Position numbers and translations under genes: made by a program | Notes under the pieces: model-generated | What the model was told of the DNA's origin: nothing | What the model saw: the letters and a program-made list of their open reading frames with translations, nothing else | The model's database searches: none | Part shown: positions 7,683-14,825 of the stretch, one piece after another | Layout: the number at the start of each line of letters is the position of its first letter | How positions within the stretch are numbered: position 1 is the stretch's first letter | Origin: Candidatus Woesearchaeota archaeon | GTDB lineage: Archaea; Nanobdellota; Nanobdellia; Woesearchaeales; UBA10216 | NCBI GenBank assembly: GCA_002688315.1 | Contig: NZCN01000001.1 | Span: 18,662 to 50,747 of the forward strand | DNA: 32,086 bases | Direction: 5' to 3'

Positions 7683-9089
7683 ATGGACAAATATGAAGAG
7701 TTTCAGCAATTGGTGAATTCAGCTGTAAAAGAATTCAAACTCTTAAATAAAAACGAAATAATACGGGTAGTTTCTCACCTTGATGCAGACGGCTTGAGCA
7801 GTGCTGCAGTGCTGATAAAAGCATTAAACAAAGATAACAGAAGATATTCGTTATCAACAGTACACCAGCTTGATGAAGAAGTTATAAAACAGATTGTGAA
7901 CGAACCTTACAACTGCATTTTCTTTACAGACTTGGGCTCAGGCCAGTTTAAGTTAATTAAAAAATACCTTGCACAAAAAAAAGTTTTCATTTTAGACCAC
8001 CACCAGTTGGAAGACGAGCATGCAGCAGAAAACATAGTTCATGTTAACCCGCATATCTTTGAAATAAACGGCTCTAAAGAAATCTCAGGATCTGGCGTTA
8101 CTTATCTTTTTGCAAAAGCTCTAAACAAGGATAATGTTAACTTAGCTCATATAGCAATAATGGGTGCGGTTGGAGATATGCAGGAAGATAAAGGATTTGA
8201 AAAACTAAACGCAGAAATACTTGAGGATGCGAAAAAGACAGGCAATATAAAAGTAATAACAGGACTGCGGGTTTTTGGAGCCCAGACAAAACCTTTGCAT
8301 AAAGTTATCGAGCAAAGCAGTGAATATCCTATTCCTGGAGTTACAGGAAATGAATCTGCATCTATAATGTTCCTGCAGCAGCTTGGAATAACTTTGAGAA
8401 AAGAAGGTGGATGGAAAAAGCTTATTGATTTGACAGATGATGAACTGCAAAAATTATCTACTGCAATAATATTAAAGCGGCTTGATGAAGAAAACCCTGA
8501 AGCAGTATTAGGGCCTGTCTATATCCTTGAAAATGAGAAGAAAGAATCTCCGCTAAGAGACATCAAAGAGTTTGCTACACTGCTTAATGCCTGCGGAAGG
8601 CTTGGAAAAGCATCAATAGGAATAGGAGCCTGCCTTGGAATTGAAAAGATTAAAGAAAAAGCCATAAAGACAAGAGATGCTTACAAGCGTGAGATATCAA
8701 ATGCAATGAAATGGTATAAAACTACGAAAGAAACAATAAATGGAAAAGGGTATGTTATAATAAATGCTGAAGATAAAATAATGCCTACTATCATTGGAAC
8801 TCTTGCTTCTATAATCTCAAAATCAGGCGAAATTGAAGAAGGCAAATTAATTCTTTCAATGGCTCAGATGATAAACGGCAAAACAAAAGTAAGCCTTAGA
8901 ATAAGCGGTAATGGAAATAAACTTAATTTGCGTGAAATAATAGCAAAAATAGTTGAGCCTGTTGAAGGCCAGGCAGGCGGCCACCACCAGGCAGCAGGCG
9001 CATTAATAGATACAGAACGCGAGCCAGAGTTTATTGAAACTGCAAAACGAGTTCTAGAAATGCAGGCTATGGAAGAGCATGTTGTTTAA
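7683..9089 (+). CDS. DHH-family single-strand nuclease (archaeal RecJ/GAN-like)
   Basis: A protein of 468 aa. The N-terminal DHH domain holds metal-binding motifs: SHLDADGLSSA (residues about 31-41), TDLGSG, LDHHQLE and GAVGDMQ. The C-terminal DHHA1 domain ends with GGHHQAAGA. This is the layout of archaeal RecJ homologues, including GAN, the nuclease that joins the GINS-CMG replication complex, and of related RNA/DNA exonucleases in 5'-end processing. Which of these roles applies cannot be decided here. A TTG directly precedes the ATG; I chose ATG at 7683. AAGTGAT lies just before the start and may be a weak ribosome-binding site. It lies downstream of S15 with a separate promoter (TATAAA near 7660 or TTTAAATAA near 7631). 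Confidence 0.85.
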   Translation: MDKYEEFQQLVNSAVKEFKLLNKNEIIRVVSHLDADGLSSAAVLIKALNKDNRRYSLSTVHQLDEEVIKQIVNEPYNCIFFTDLGSGQFKLIKKYLAQKKVFILDHHQLEDEHAAENIVHVNPHIFEINGSKEISGSGVTYLFAKALNKDNVNLAHIAIMGAVGDMQEDKGFEKLNAEILEDAKKTGNIKVITGLRVFGAQTKPLHKVIEQSSEYPIPGVTGNESASIMFLQQLGITLRKEGGWKKLIDLTDDELQKLSTAIILKRLDEENPEAVLGPVYILENEKKESPLRDIKEFATLLNACGRLGKASIGIGACLGIEKIKEKAIKTRDAYKREISNAMKWYKTTKETINGKGYVIINAEDKIMPTIIGTLASIISKSGEIEEGKLILSMAQMINGKTKVSLRISGNGNKLNLREIIAKIVEPVEGQAGGHHQAAGALIDTEREPEFIETAKRVLEMQAMEEHVV

Positions 9090-9128
9090 CTAATTAAAAA
9101 ATAAAAGAATAAGTGTCTCTTAGCAGCT

Positions 9129-9482
9129 TTAATCCTGTGCTAGGCTGTATACTGACTTGAGCGCTACTATGAGTGCTGCTGGTATTACAAATGTTAAGAC
9201 TGACAGCAATACTCCTTCCAAGTAAGCTCCTATTAATGGTATTTGTCCTAGTACAGCTCCACCAAGGGAAGTTATAATAACCAAAGAAACCGTTGACATC
9301 AAAAAGTGGTTTGTTTCTTTTAAAGTAACATTCATTAAACCTACCACTATACCTAGTGCTATAAGAACAGAACTTAAAATCGCATTCAAACCACCAGGGT
9401 AAACCATACCGCCAACAATAGCAACACCTGCACCTAACACAAAAAGCAAGCTACCAAGCTGATTACCACTCTTTTTAGCCAT
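9129..9482 (-). CDS. Small polytopic membrane protein
   Basis: A protein of 117 aa with about four hydrophobic segments: residues 10-28, 34-50, 60-85 (with a polar break) and 90-110. The N-terminus is MAKKSGNQ. The last residues are cytoplasmic by the positive-inside rule. No family is recognised, though small four-helix proteins of this kind are common in DPANN genomes. AGAGGTG ends about 5 nt before the ATG, a clear Shine-Dalgarno sequence and a contrast to the leaderless genes around it. Confidence 0.6.
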   Translation of the reverse strand: MAKKSGNQLGSLLFVLGAGVAIVGGMVYPGGLNAILSSVLIALGIVVGLMNVTLKETNHFLMSTVSLVIITSLGGAVLGQIPLIGAYLEGVLLSVLTFVIPAALIVALKSVYSLAQD

Positions 9483-9539
9483 AAAAACACCTCTTTTTGA
9501 TACTTATATCAGTATTATCGATTAAATCGTTTTTAAAAC

Positions 9540-9644
9540 TTTCGGAAATTTGACGCATTTCCGAAATTCCAAAAAACGAAGTTTTTTGATAGCTATCGAA
9601 AATCCGAGATTTTCGGAGCTCCAAAAGCAAAGCTTTTGATAGCT
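9540..9644. repeat. Array of short perfect hairpins
   Basis: Six inverted repeats lie in about 100 bp. They are TTTCGGAAAT/ATTTCCGAAA (9540-9566, loop TTGACGC), CAAAAAAC/GTTTTTTG (9570-9588, loop GAA), GATAGCTATC (9588-9597), CGAAAATC/GATTTTCG (9597-9615, loop CGA), GGAGCTCC (9615-9622) and CAAAAGC/GCTTTTG (9622-9638, loop AAA). Neighbours share their end bases. TTTTGATAGCT occurs twice (9584-9594 and 9634-9644). The region has no gene and lies just before the HEPN/MNT pair. Confidence 0.8.
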
Positions 9645-9698
9645 TTCTATTTCTAACTATGCGCAATTAGGAACAGAAACGAAAATTATTTAAACAAG

Positions 9699-9724
9699 TG
9701 TTAAATATATTTAACATATGTTAA
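9699..9724. promoter_or_regulatory. Overlapping palindromic operator at the MNT gene start
   Basis: TGTTAAATATATTTAACA (9699-9716) is an 18-bp perfect palindrome. It overlaps a second perfect palindrome, TTAACATATGTTAA (9711-9724), which includes the start codon. Together they make three TGTTAA half-sites in alternating orientation. A TATA-like TTATTTAAA (9687-9695) lies about 27 nt before the ATG. A protein bound here would cover the transcription start and initiation codon. Confidence 0.6.
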
Positions 9725-10227
9725 AATTAATTAAAGATTTGACGCCTTTTTTTGAAGATTGCTACAGAAGAATTAATGTAAGAGAATATGCTAAGATTAT
9801 GAGTATATCTCCTCCAACAGCTTCTAAGCTTCTAGCATTCTATGTTACGGAAGACATATTACTTAGCGAAAGATATAGGAATTATATTCTTTTTTACGCT
9901 GATAAGGAAAGCAAGGATTTAATAGCTTTGTCGAGAATATATTGGGCTTACAGGCTAAAAGAGCTTTTAGATTTTATGGAATCAAAACTTAATAGCCCAA
10001 CAATAATCTTGTTCGGTTCTCTTTCTAAAGCAGAAGCTAAGATGGATTCTGATGCGGATTTGGTTATATTTTCTCATAAAAAAGTCTTGAACCTTGAGAA
10101 TTTTGAAAAAAAACTGAAAAGAAAGATACAATTATTTTGGTTTAAATCATTGAAAGATGTACAAGACTCAAATCTCACAAATAGCATCATAAATGGTTAT
10201 GTTCTAAGAGGGAGGCTATCTTTTTAA
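9718..10227 (+). CDS. Winged-helix plus minimal nucleotidyltransferase (MNT) protein, HEPN partner
   Basis: A protein of 169 aa. Residues about 16-60 look like a winged helix (INVREYAKIMSISPPTASKLLAFYVTEDIL). Residues about 95-120 hold the nucleotidyltransferase motif: G100-S101, then S-D-A-D-L-V with metal-binding acids D112 and D114. In place of the usual second glycine after GS there is a charged stretch (KAEAKMD). In HEPN-MNT toxin-antitoxin systems the MNT protein is the antitoxin and AMPylates the HEPN RNase. One base separates it from the HEPN gene. The helix-turn-helix could bind the palindromes at its own start, giving autoregulation. Confidence 0.8.
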   Translation: MLKLIKDLTPFFEDCYRRINVREYAKIMSISPPTASKLLAFYVTEDILLSERYRNYILFYADKESKDLIALSRIYWAYRLKELLDFMESKLNSPTIILFGSLSKAEAKMDSDADLVIFSHKKVLNLENFEKKLKRKIQLFWFKSLKDVQDSNLTNSIINGYVLRGRLSF

Positions 10228-10228
10228 A

Positions 10229-10639
10229 ATGGACTGGCAAGAATGTTGCGATAAAAGAATAGCAAAAGATGTGAAGCTGGATTTGCCCTTAATCGCTTCT
10301 TTAATAAAGTCAAGTGCAAACAAAATGAAATCTGAAAATAGTCTTATGATAAGTGAAATCACAGCAGCGTCAAAGCTTTCCTTGGCTTATGATTCACTTC
10401 GCGAGCTGTTAGAAGCCTCAGCACTTAAAAAAGGATATAAAATTTACAATCACGAATGCTACACTGCTTTTCTCAAGGAAGTAATAGGAGAAAGTGTTAA
10501 AGGAGATGAGTTCGACGAAATAAGAAAAGTAAGAAATGCAGTAAACTATTATGGAAAAAGCATATCAACAGAAGAAACTACAGACATAATACTAAAAATA
10601 AAAAATCTCAGAAACTTTGTGAATAGTTTGTTGAAATAA
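10229..10639 (+). CDS. HEPN-domain protein, probable RNase toxin of the MNT pair
   Basis: A protein of 136 aa, all helical in character. The conserved segment RKVRNAVNYYGK (from residue 99) fits the archaeal HEPN form R-N-x-x-x-Y-Y-G; in active HEPN RNases the motif is R-x4-6-H, and here tyrosines Y107 and Y108 stand in the histidine region. Activity as an RNase is therefore not certain. It is cotranscribed with the upstream MNT gene (1 nt gap). Confidence 0.75.
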   Translation: MDWQECCDKRIAKDVKLDLPLIASLIKSSANKMKSENSLMISEITAASKLSLAYDSLRELLEASALKKGYKIYNHECYTAFLKEVIGESVKGDEFDEIRKVRNAVNYYGKSISTEETTDIILKIKNLRNFVNSLLK

Positions 10640-10752
10640 TTATGGCTAATAATTACTCTCGAAAGAGTGTTAAAGCTTTATCTGAATATTGCTTCTATAT
10701 TCCTGTTTTTTCTATGCTGCCTTTTGATATTAAAATTATCTATTCAAATTAT

Positions 10753-10770
10753 TTTCGATAAAAATCGAAA
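10753..10770. promoter_or_regulatory. Inverted repeat upstream of the AbiEi-like gene
   Basis: TTTCGAT-AAAA-ATCGAAA, with 7-bp arms, lies directly before TATTTATAAA (10771-10780), which is centred 26 nt before the ATG at 10803. This is a plausible operator next to the TATA box. AbiEi-type antitoxins are known to repress their own promoters by binding inverted repeats. Confidence 0.5.
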
Positions 10771-10802
10771 TATTTATAAATGATGTATATTACTAACGAA
10801 AT

Positions 10803-11381
10803 ATGAAAAAAACTGAGCTTATATACCGTGCAATTTTGCAAAGCGTAGAAAACAAAACTGTGTTAACTCAGCTTGAATTAGCTAAAGCCTTAGAGATTTC
10901 TCTAAGTACTGTTAACAACGCATTGTTGCCATTACGGAAAATGGGAGCAATAAAGGTTAATAGAAGAAATTTTCACGTGATAAATGTAAAGAAAATACTG
11001 TATTACTGGGCAAGTGTTAGAAATCTTGAAAAAGATATCATCTACAAAACTAGGGCAGAAGGAATCGTCTCAGAAATAGAAAAACAAATGCCTCCAAACG
11101 TTGTGTTTGCAGCTTATACAGCCTATAAATTCAAGTTTAAGGATGTAGCAGCAGACTATTCTGAAGTTTATGTTTACTGCAATGATGCAGATTTAAAGGA
11201 ATTGATAAAAAGGTTTCCTAAAAACAACAACAACCCAAATTTGTTTGTACTCAAGAAAGACTTTAAAGATAAGAAAGTGTCTGCTGCTCAGATTTTTGTT
11301 GACTTGTGGAATGTGAAAGAATGGTATGCGAGCGATTTCATAAAAGCTTTGGAGGAAAAATGGAGTATTGGCATGACTTGA
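10803..11381 (+). CDS. Winged-helix regulator, probable AbiEi-like antitoxin
   Basis: A protein of 192 aa. Residues 1-60 are a winged helix (ELAKALEISLSTVNNALLPLRKMGAIKVN). The rest is an alpha/beta domain (VVFAAYTAYKFKF..., EVYVYCNDADLKELIKRF, LFVLKKDFKD..., QIFVDLWNVKEWYASDFIKALEEKW) typical of archaeal regulators paired with AbiEii-type nucleotidyltransferases. The stop overlaps by 22 bp the start of a truncated partner gene, which has its own GGAGG. The assignment is by domain order and neighbour, not by a catalytic motif. Confidence 0.65.
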   Translation: MKKTELIYRAILQSVENKTVLTQLELAKALEISLSTVNNALLPLRKMGAIKVNRRNFHVINVKKILYYWASVRNLEKDIIYKTRAEGIVSEIEKQMPPNVVFAAYTAYKFKFKDVAADYSEVYVYCNDADLKELIKRFPKNNNNPNLFVLKKDFKDKKVSAAQIFVDLWNVKEWYASDFIKALEEKWSIGMT

Positions 11382-11458
11382 CAACAGAAAAAAGCTGGAA
11401 ACTTCTGCAAGAACTCCAGTCACCCCAACCGCCATTCACAGGAAAACATTCAATTTGA
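11360..11458 (+). pseudogene. Truncated AbiEii-like nucleotidyltransferase (toxin remnant)
   Basis: Behind GGAGG (11351-11355) an ATG opens a 32-codon frame. Its first about 20 residues (MEYWHDLTTEKSWKLLQEL...) look like the start of archaeal AbiEii-type nucleotidyltransferases that follow AbiEi-like regulators. After about 11419 the reading changes to a proline-rich run and stops at 11458. The remaining nucleotidyltransferase fold with its GG(W/S) and acid motifs is missing. Comparison was from memory of the family, so the call is tentative. Confidence 0.55.
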
Positions 11459-11562
11459 GCTTCTACTTGTTCAGACTGGTTTGAAAAGAAGATTAAGTTT
11501 ACTAATGCAAATAAGACTAACACTATTCCGATAGTTTTATGCATTCTTTTTCTACCTACCAT
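11407..11562 (-). pseudogene. Truncated secreted protein with start of a thrombospondin type-1-like repeat
   Basis: A leaderless start at 11562 (or the internal ATG at 11544) lies 25 nt after TTTATAAA (about 11583-11591). It encodes MVGRKRMHKT, a hydrophobic segment IGIVLVLFALVNLIFF and a likely signal-peptidase site after EQVEA. Then comes NGGWGDWSSC, the opening of a thrombospondin type-1 repeat (GGW-x-x-W-x-x-C-S). The frame runs on past 11407 to 11338 but no longer looks like the repeat; the expected cysteines and CGxG are missing. The gene seems to have lost its 3' part at the same place as the facing nucleotidyltransferase gene. Confidence 0.55.
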
Positions 11563-11609
11563 TCAATACCTTAACTTTAAAATTTATAAAGCTTTAGTCT
11601 TTTCTTTAT

Positions 11610-12542
11610 TCACTCCCTTATCTCTGCATCATCAATTATTCCATCTGAATCAAGATCAATGCCTTCTACAACTTTTGCCATTATTTTGCGGTTATGAACA
11701 TTGCCAGAAACTATTTCTTTGAAATGCTTGAGAAAAGCAACTATTGCTGCCCGAGTTCCTGAGTAGCGCTTTCCTGCAACCACTAATATTCCTTTTTCAC
11801 TGTTGAACGGATTTTTTGCCTTAACTATTAACCCTGCTTCATCTGTTGGATATACAGTATTAGAAATATTGGATTTTATTGCCCACTGCTCTTCCTTAGC
11901 AAACCTTACCGGAAGTTTTGAATTTATTTGGCCCATAACTCTGTTGACAACAGGCCCTCCAATTATAATCAAATTATTATTTTTTAATTCTTCTTCCCTT
12001 ACTTCTGTATCAAGCTTCACATATAACTGGGGAACGTAATTAAGAAAAGTTCCAATGAACAAAGCCAAGTCCATTCCGTAATAACCATCACGAGACCTTG
12101 CTTTCTCAGGACCATGAGGGTCAGGGCTTCCAACAACGATTAAAGCATCAAGCTTTCCATTTTTAATTAACGGCTGCAAAAAATCCGAGTCAGATTTCAA
12201 CTGGAATACTTTCTGAGTTTCCTCAAGCTTCTTGAATTTGATTACAACAGCAGGCTTTTCAACAGAATAATAACGAGCTACAGCTCCTTGCTTTCCTTCT
12301 TCTTTTACAACTTTCACTATGCCTGCTTTCTCGAGGTTGCGTATGTGATAATATACTTTTTGCTCATGCACTTTAAGTTCTTTAGCAAGCTCAATTGGGT
12401 ACATTGGCTTTTCAGTAAGAAGTTTTATTATTTTAACAGCTAGCTCAGAACTTATGCTTTTAGCTTCTCTTGCATCAATCTCACAGGCAGGAAGCGAAAA
12501 AACGCCTTCTTTTTGTTTTTCAACTACAAACACAGTAGCCAC
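11610..12542 (-). CDS. Winged-helix regulator fused to an S-layer-like domain
   Basis: A protein of 310 aa. Residues about 30-95 form an ArsR-like winged helix (AVKIIKLLTEKPMYPIELAKELKVHEQKVYYHIRNLEKAGIVK). The C-terminal two thirds contain NLIIIGGPVVNRVMGQINSKLPVRF and GILVVAGKRYSGTRAAIVAFLKHF, which resemble the S-layer-associated domain of archaeal surface proteins, where the same GGP...N and AG...GT...A pattern occurs. There is no signal peptide, so it should act in the cytoplasm. The end holds an EF-hand-like loop, DLDSDGIIDDAE, as in dockerin-type calcium sites. The GTG start is supported by a TATA-like TTTAATACA about 25 nt upstream. Confidence 0.7.
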   Translation of the reverse strand: MATVFVVEKQKEGVFSLPACEIDAREAKSISSELAVKIIKLLTEKPMYPIELAKELKVHEQKVYYHIRNLEKAGIVKVVKEEGKQGAVARYYSVEKPAVVIKFKKLEETQKVFQLKSDSDFLQPLIKNGKLDALIVVGSPDPHGPEKARSRDGYYGMDLALFIGTFLNYVPQLYVKLDTEVREEELKNNNLIIIGGPVVNRVMGQINSKLPVRFAKEEQWAIKSNISNTVYPTDEAGLIVKAKNPFNSEKGILVVAGKRYSGTRAAIVAFLKHFKEIVSGNVHNRKIMAKVVEGIDLDSDGIIDDAEIRE

Positions 12543-12564
12543 TCTAAATTGTTTAATAAGTGTA

Positions 12565-12663
12565 TTAAAAAAAGAATTATAATAGTTGCTTATTTAATGT
12601 TTTCTCTTTTGGTAAGCATTATGGATTATTTAATAGAGGTTTTAAAAAAAGAATTGTAATGGT
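12565..12663. repeat. Pair of 22-bp direct repeats in the divergent promoter region
   Basis: TTAAAAAAAGAATTATAATAGT (12565-12586) and TTAAAAAAAGAATTGTAATGGT (12642-12663) match at 20 of 22 positions and are 77 bp apart. The first copy overlaps the TATA region of the winged-helix/S-layer gene; the second lies about 50 bp before the secreted-protein start. The rest of 12543-12714 contains only the promoter of the plus-strand gene (TTTTTATAC near 12686). Confidence 0.55.
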
Positions 12664-12714
12664 GTTATATTCTCAAACACAATGTTTTTATACATGTTTC
12701 TTTAGAGTGAGGGC

Positions 12715-14232
12715 ATGAATAAGCAGCTTTTAATTGGATTTGTAGCTGTTCTGATGCTTCTGGCACTTCCATATGCGTTTGCTGATGATGGGCACGATGG
12801 CTCTTCTGACAGTGGTTCTGATACAGAACGTAAATCAAACATTGATAATTTGAGAGATGCTGATAAAAGAGTAGGTGAACTTAGAACCAAGTCAGAAACA
12901 AAGACAAAGGAATTGATACGTGATGCTTCAGGAAAAGTTGTTGGAAAGAGAAAAACAGAAATTAAAAGCGAAGTAAGAATAAGAGAAGCGAGAAAAAGAG
13001 TAGATAAAGTAGATAAAAATAGTGTTATTGAGAGAAAAGCATTTACAAAATTAAAAGAAGAAGAAAAAATCAAGTTTAAAAAATTACATGGAGATAAGCT
13101 AGGAGTTGTATCTAGTTTAGAAACTGAACAAGTAAGTAAGCTAAAGGATATCAGAAGCGACAGACTTAGAATACTTGCTTCTAAGAAATCTGATGATTTG
13201 AAAAAATTAGCGCGGCTTAAAAAAACAGATTTTGAGAAAGTGGCTAAACTGGACAGGCACAGAATAAAAGAGTTTACTGACTTAGCTCCAGAAGAAGCAG
13301 AAGCCAGGTTAAAGAAAATCAGAGTTGTTAAAGCAAATGAAGACTTTAAGTTTAGGCCGTTAACTTTGGAAAAAGTAAAAACCGTAGCAAAATCTCATAA
13401 GAGACTGAAAGAAGTTGAAGTAAAGCTAAGAGAAAAGCATACAGAAAGAATAGACAAGCTCAAAGCAGTTAAGGAAAGAGTAAAAACTTGCAAAGAAAAT
13501 TCAAATGCAGAGAACTGTGAAAAAGTAAACGAAGAAGCTTTAGACAGAGCAAAAGAAGCTGCTTTAAACATTATTGAGCGTTTAGTCAATCATATTGATA
13601 AAATTAAAGATAAACTTGAAGGTTCTCAGGATTTAACTGAAGCTGATGTTGCTGAAAAAATATCAAGATTAGATTCTTTGCTTGGAGAAGTTGATGAAAT
13701 TAAAATTTCTATTGAAGCTGCAACAACAAAGCGAGAATTAAACGATGCTGTAAAAGATTTGAGAGCAATTGTTAACAAAATCAAAGTAAAAAGCAAAGCG
13801 TATTCGCAAGGCATTATAAGAGCGCATACTATTGGAATAATCCACAGGAGTGAAATAGCTGAAAAGAAACTGGATTGTTCACTCTCTGCTCTTGAAGATG
13901 AAGGGCTAGATATTGATGATGTGGATGCACAAGTCGATGAGTTTAGTGAACTTATACACTCTGCAAGAGATAACATTAAGGAAGCAAAAAATGTCTTTGA
14001 CAAAGAAAGCGATGAAGCTGTAGAAGAATCTAAACTTCTAATATCATCTGCAAGAGATTCAGTTAAAGAAGCTCAGTCAAAACTTGTTGACATAAGAAAA
14101 ACTATTGTTGACTTAGGAGGCACTATTTGTACTGAAGCCCAAGACATTGTTATTGAAGACGATGAAGAAGTTGAGGTAGAGGAAGAAGAAACTGAAGATG
14201 TTGAATCAGAAAATGAGGTTGTTGCACCATGA
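12715..14232 (+). CDS. Large secreted coiled-coil protein, unknown function
   Basis: A protein of 505 aa. Residues 1-24 are a signal peptide (MNKQLLIGFVAVLMLLALPYAFA). A D/S/G-rich linker follows, then about 430 residues of highly charged K/E/R-rich helix with heptad-like spacing, with one cysteine pair in the middle (TCKENSNAENC) and two more cysteines (KKLDCSLS, GGTICTEA). The last about 30 residues are acidic. There is no transmembrane anchor or clear sorting signal, so it may be held at the cell surface through partners such as the lipoprotein encoded by the next gene, which overlaps it as ATGA. TTTTTATAC about 26 nt before the ATG supports the start. Confidence 0.7.
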   Translation: MNKQLLIGFVAVLMLLALPYAFADDGHDGSSDSGSDTERKSNIDNLRDADKRVGELRTKSETKTKELIRDASGKVVGKRKTEIKSEVRIREARKRVDKVDKNSVIERKAFTKLKEEEKIKFKKLHGDKLGVVSSLETEQVSKLKDIRSDRLRILASKKSDDLKKLARLKKTDFEKVAKLDRHRIKEFTDLAPEEAEARLKKIRVVKANEDFKFRPLTLEKVKTVAKSHKRLKEVEVKLREKHTERIDKLKAVKERVKTCKENSNAENCEKVNEEALDRAKEAALNIIERLVNHIDKIKDKLEGSQDLTEADVAEKISRLDSLLGEVDEIKISIEAATTKRELNDAVKDLRAIVNKIKVKSKAYSQGIIRAHTIGIIHRSEIAEKKLDCSLSALEDEGLDIDDVDAQVDEFSELIHSARDNIKEAKNVFDKESDEAVEESKLLISSARDSVKEAQSKLVDIRKTIVDLGGTICTEAQDIVIEDDEEVEVEEEETEDVESENEVVAP

Positions 14233-14438
14233 AACAAATATTAACAATACTTGGCGTTTTTTCAATAATCCTATTGATTGGCTGCGCAGTTCCTGAACTA
14301 CAGATTACTGAGGAAGAATTAACTGATGCTGATATTGAAGCTATGACTGAACCTACTGCAGAACAGATAGAAGCAGACTTGGATACGAGTTCTCTTGATG
14401 AAATAGAAGGAGATTTGGATTTATTGATTCTTGAATGA
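14229..14438 (+). CDS. Small acidic lipoprotein
   Basis: A protein of 69 aa. MKQILTILGVFSIILLIGC has a lipobox-like LIGC, so the mature protein would begin at C19 with a lipid anchor. The mature part is very acidic (EEELTDADIEAM..., EIEGDLDLLILE). The start overlaps the stop of the coiled-coil gene by 4 bp (ATGA), so the pair is translationally coupled and probably works together at the cell surface. No family is recognised. Confidence 0.65.
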   Translation: MKQILTILGVFSIILLIGCAVPELQITEEELTDADIEAMTEPTAEQIEADLDTSSLDEIEGDLDLLILE

Positions 14439-14456
14439 TTTTAGAATTAAAGAATT

Positions 14457-14726
14457 TTAAAGCATTGTTCTAATGTTGTCTAAATGTTCAGCTATGTCAT
14501 TGCCTTTCTTTGTTAGAGCTAGAAGCTTTAGCCTGCCTTGCTTTTCAAAGTTAACAAGGCCTGCGCGTTCCATTTCCTGAAGAATTTTTACAACATGAGA
14601 GTAAGTGCAGTCAATTGATTTGGCTAAAGAAGATGCGTAAACCCCGCCTTTTGAGTTTCTTAAATCAACAAGCATCATAGCAGGCTTTTCGCGAAAAAAA
14701 ACATTAAATATTTGAGCATTCTCCAT
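14457..14726 (-). CDS. MarR-like winged-helix transcription regulator
   Basis: A protein of 89 aa from ATG 14726; a TTG three codons earlier at 14735 would add MEL. The sequence SSLAKSIDCTYSHVVKILQEMERAGLVNFEKQGRLKLLALTKKG is a standard winged helix with its wing, followed by a short dimerisation helix. Regulators of this size are often autoregulatory. A TATA-like ATTTATATATATG near 14766 precedes it by about 40 nt. It faces the coiled-coil/lipoprotein pair and is followed by dphB in the other direction, so its target is not shown by context. Confidence 0.75.
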   Translation of the reverse strand: MENAQIFNVFFREKPAMMLVDLRNSKGGVYASSLAKSIDCTYSHVVKILQEMERAGLVNFEKQGRLKLLALTKKGNDIAEHLDNIRTML

Positions 14727-14825
14727 TAATTCCAACCCCTTAACTCTAAACGTTATTTTTTAACATATATATAAATGTTTCTAAACACATGGTTTTTGAT
14801 ATAAGTTTATCGACGGGAAAATGCT

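Noticed and set aside
9540-9644. Hairpin chain as a simple terminator for the gene at 9129 or the region upstream
   Set aside because: The gene at 9129-9482 is transcribed away from it and no plus-strand gene ends just before it.
12621-12659. A 12-codon frame (MDYLIEVLKKEL) in the gap before the coiled-coil gene
   Set aside because: Too short to tell from chance, and it overlaps the repeated AT-rich element.
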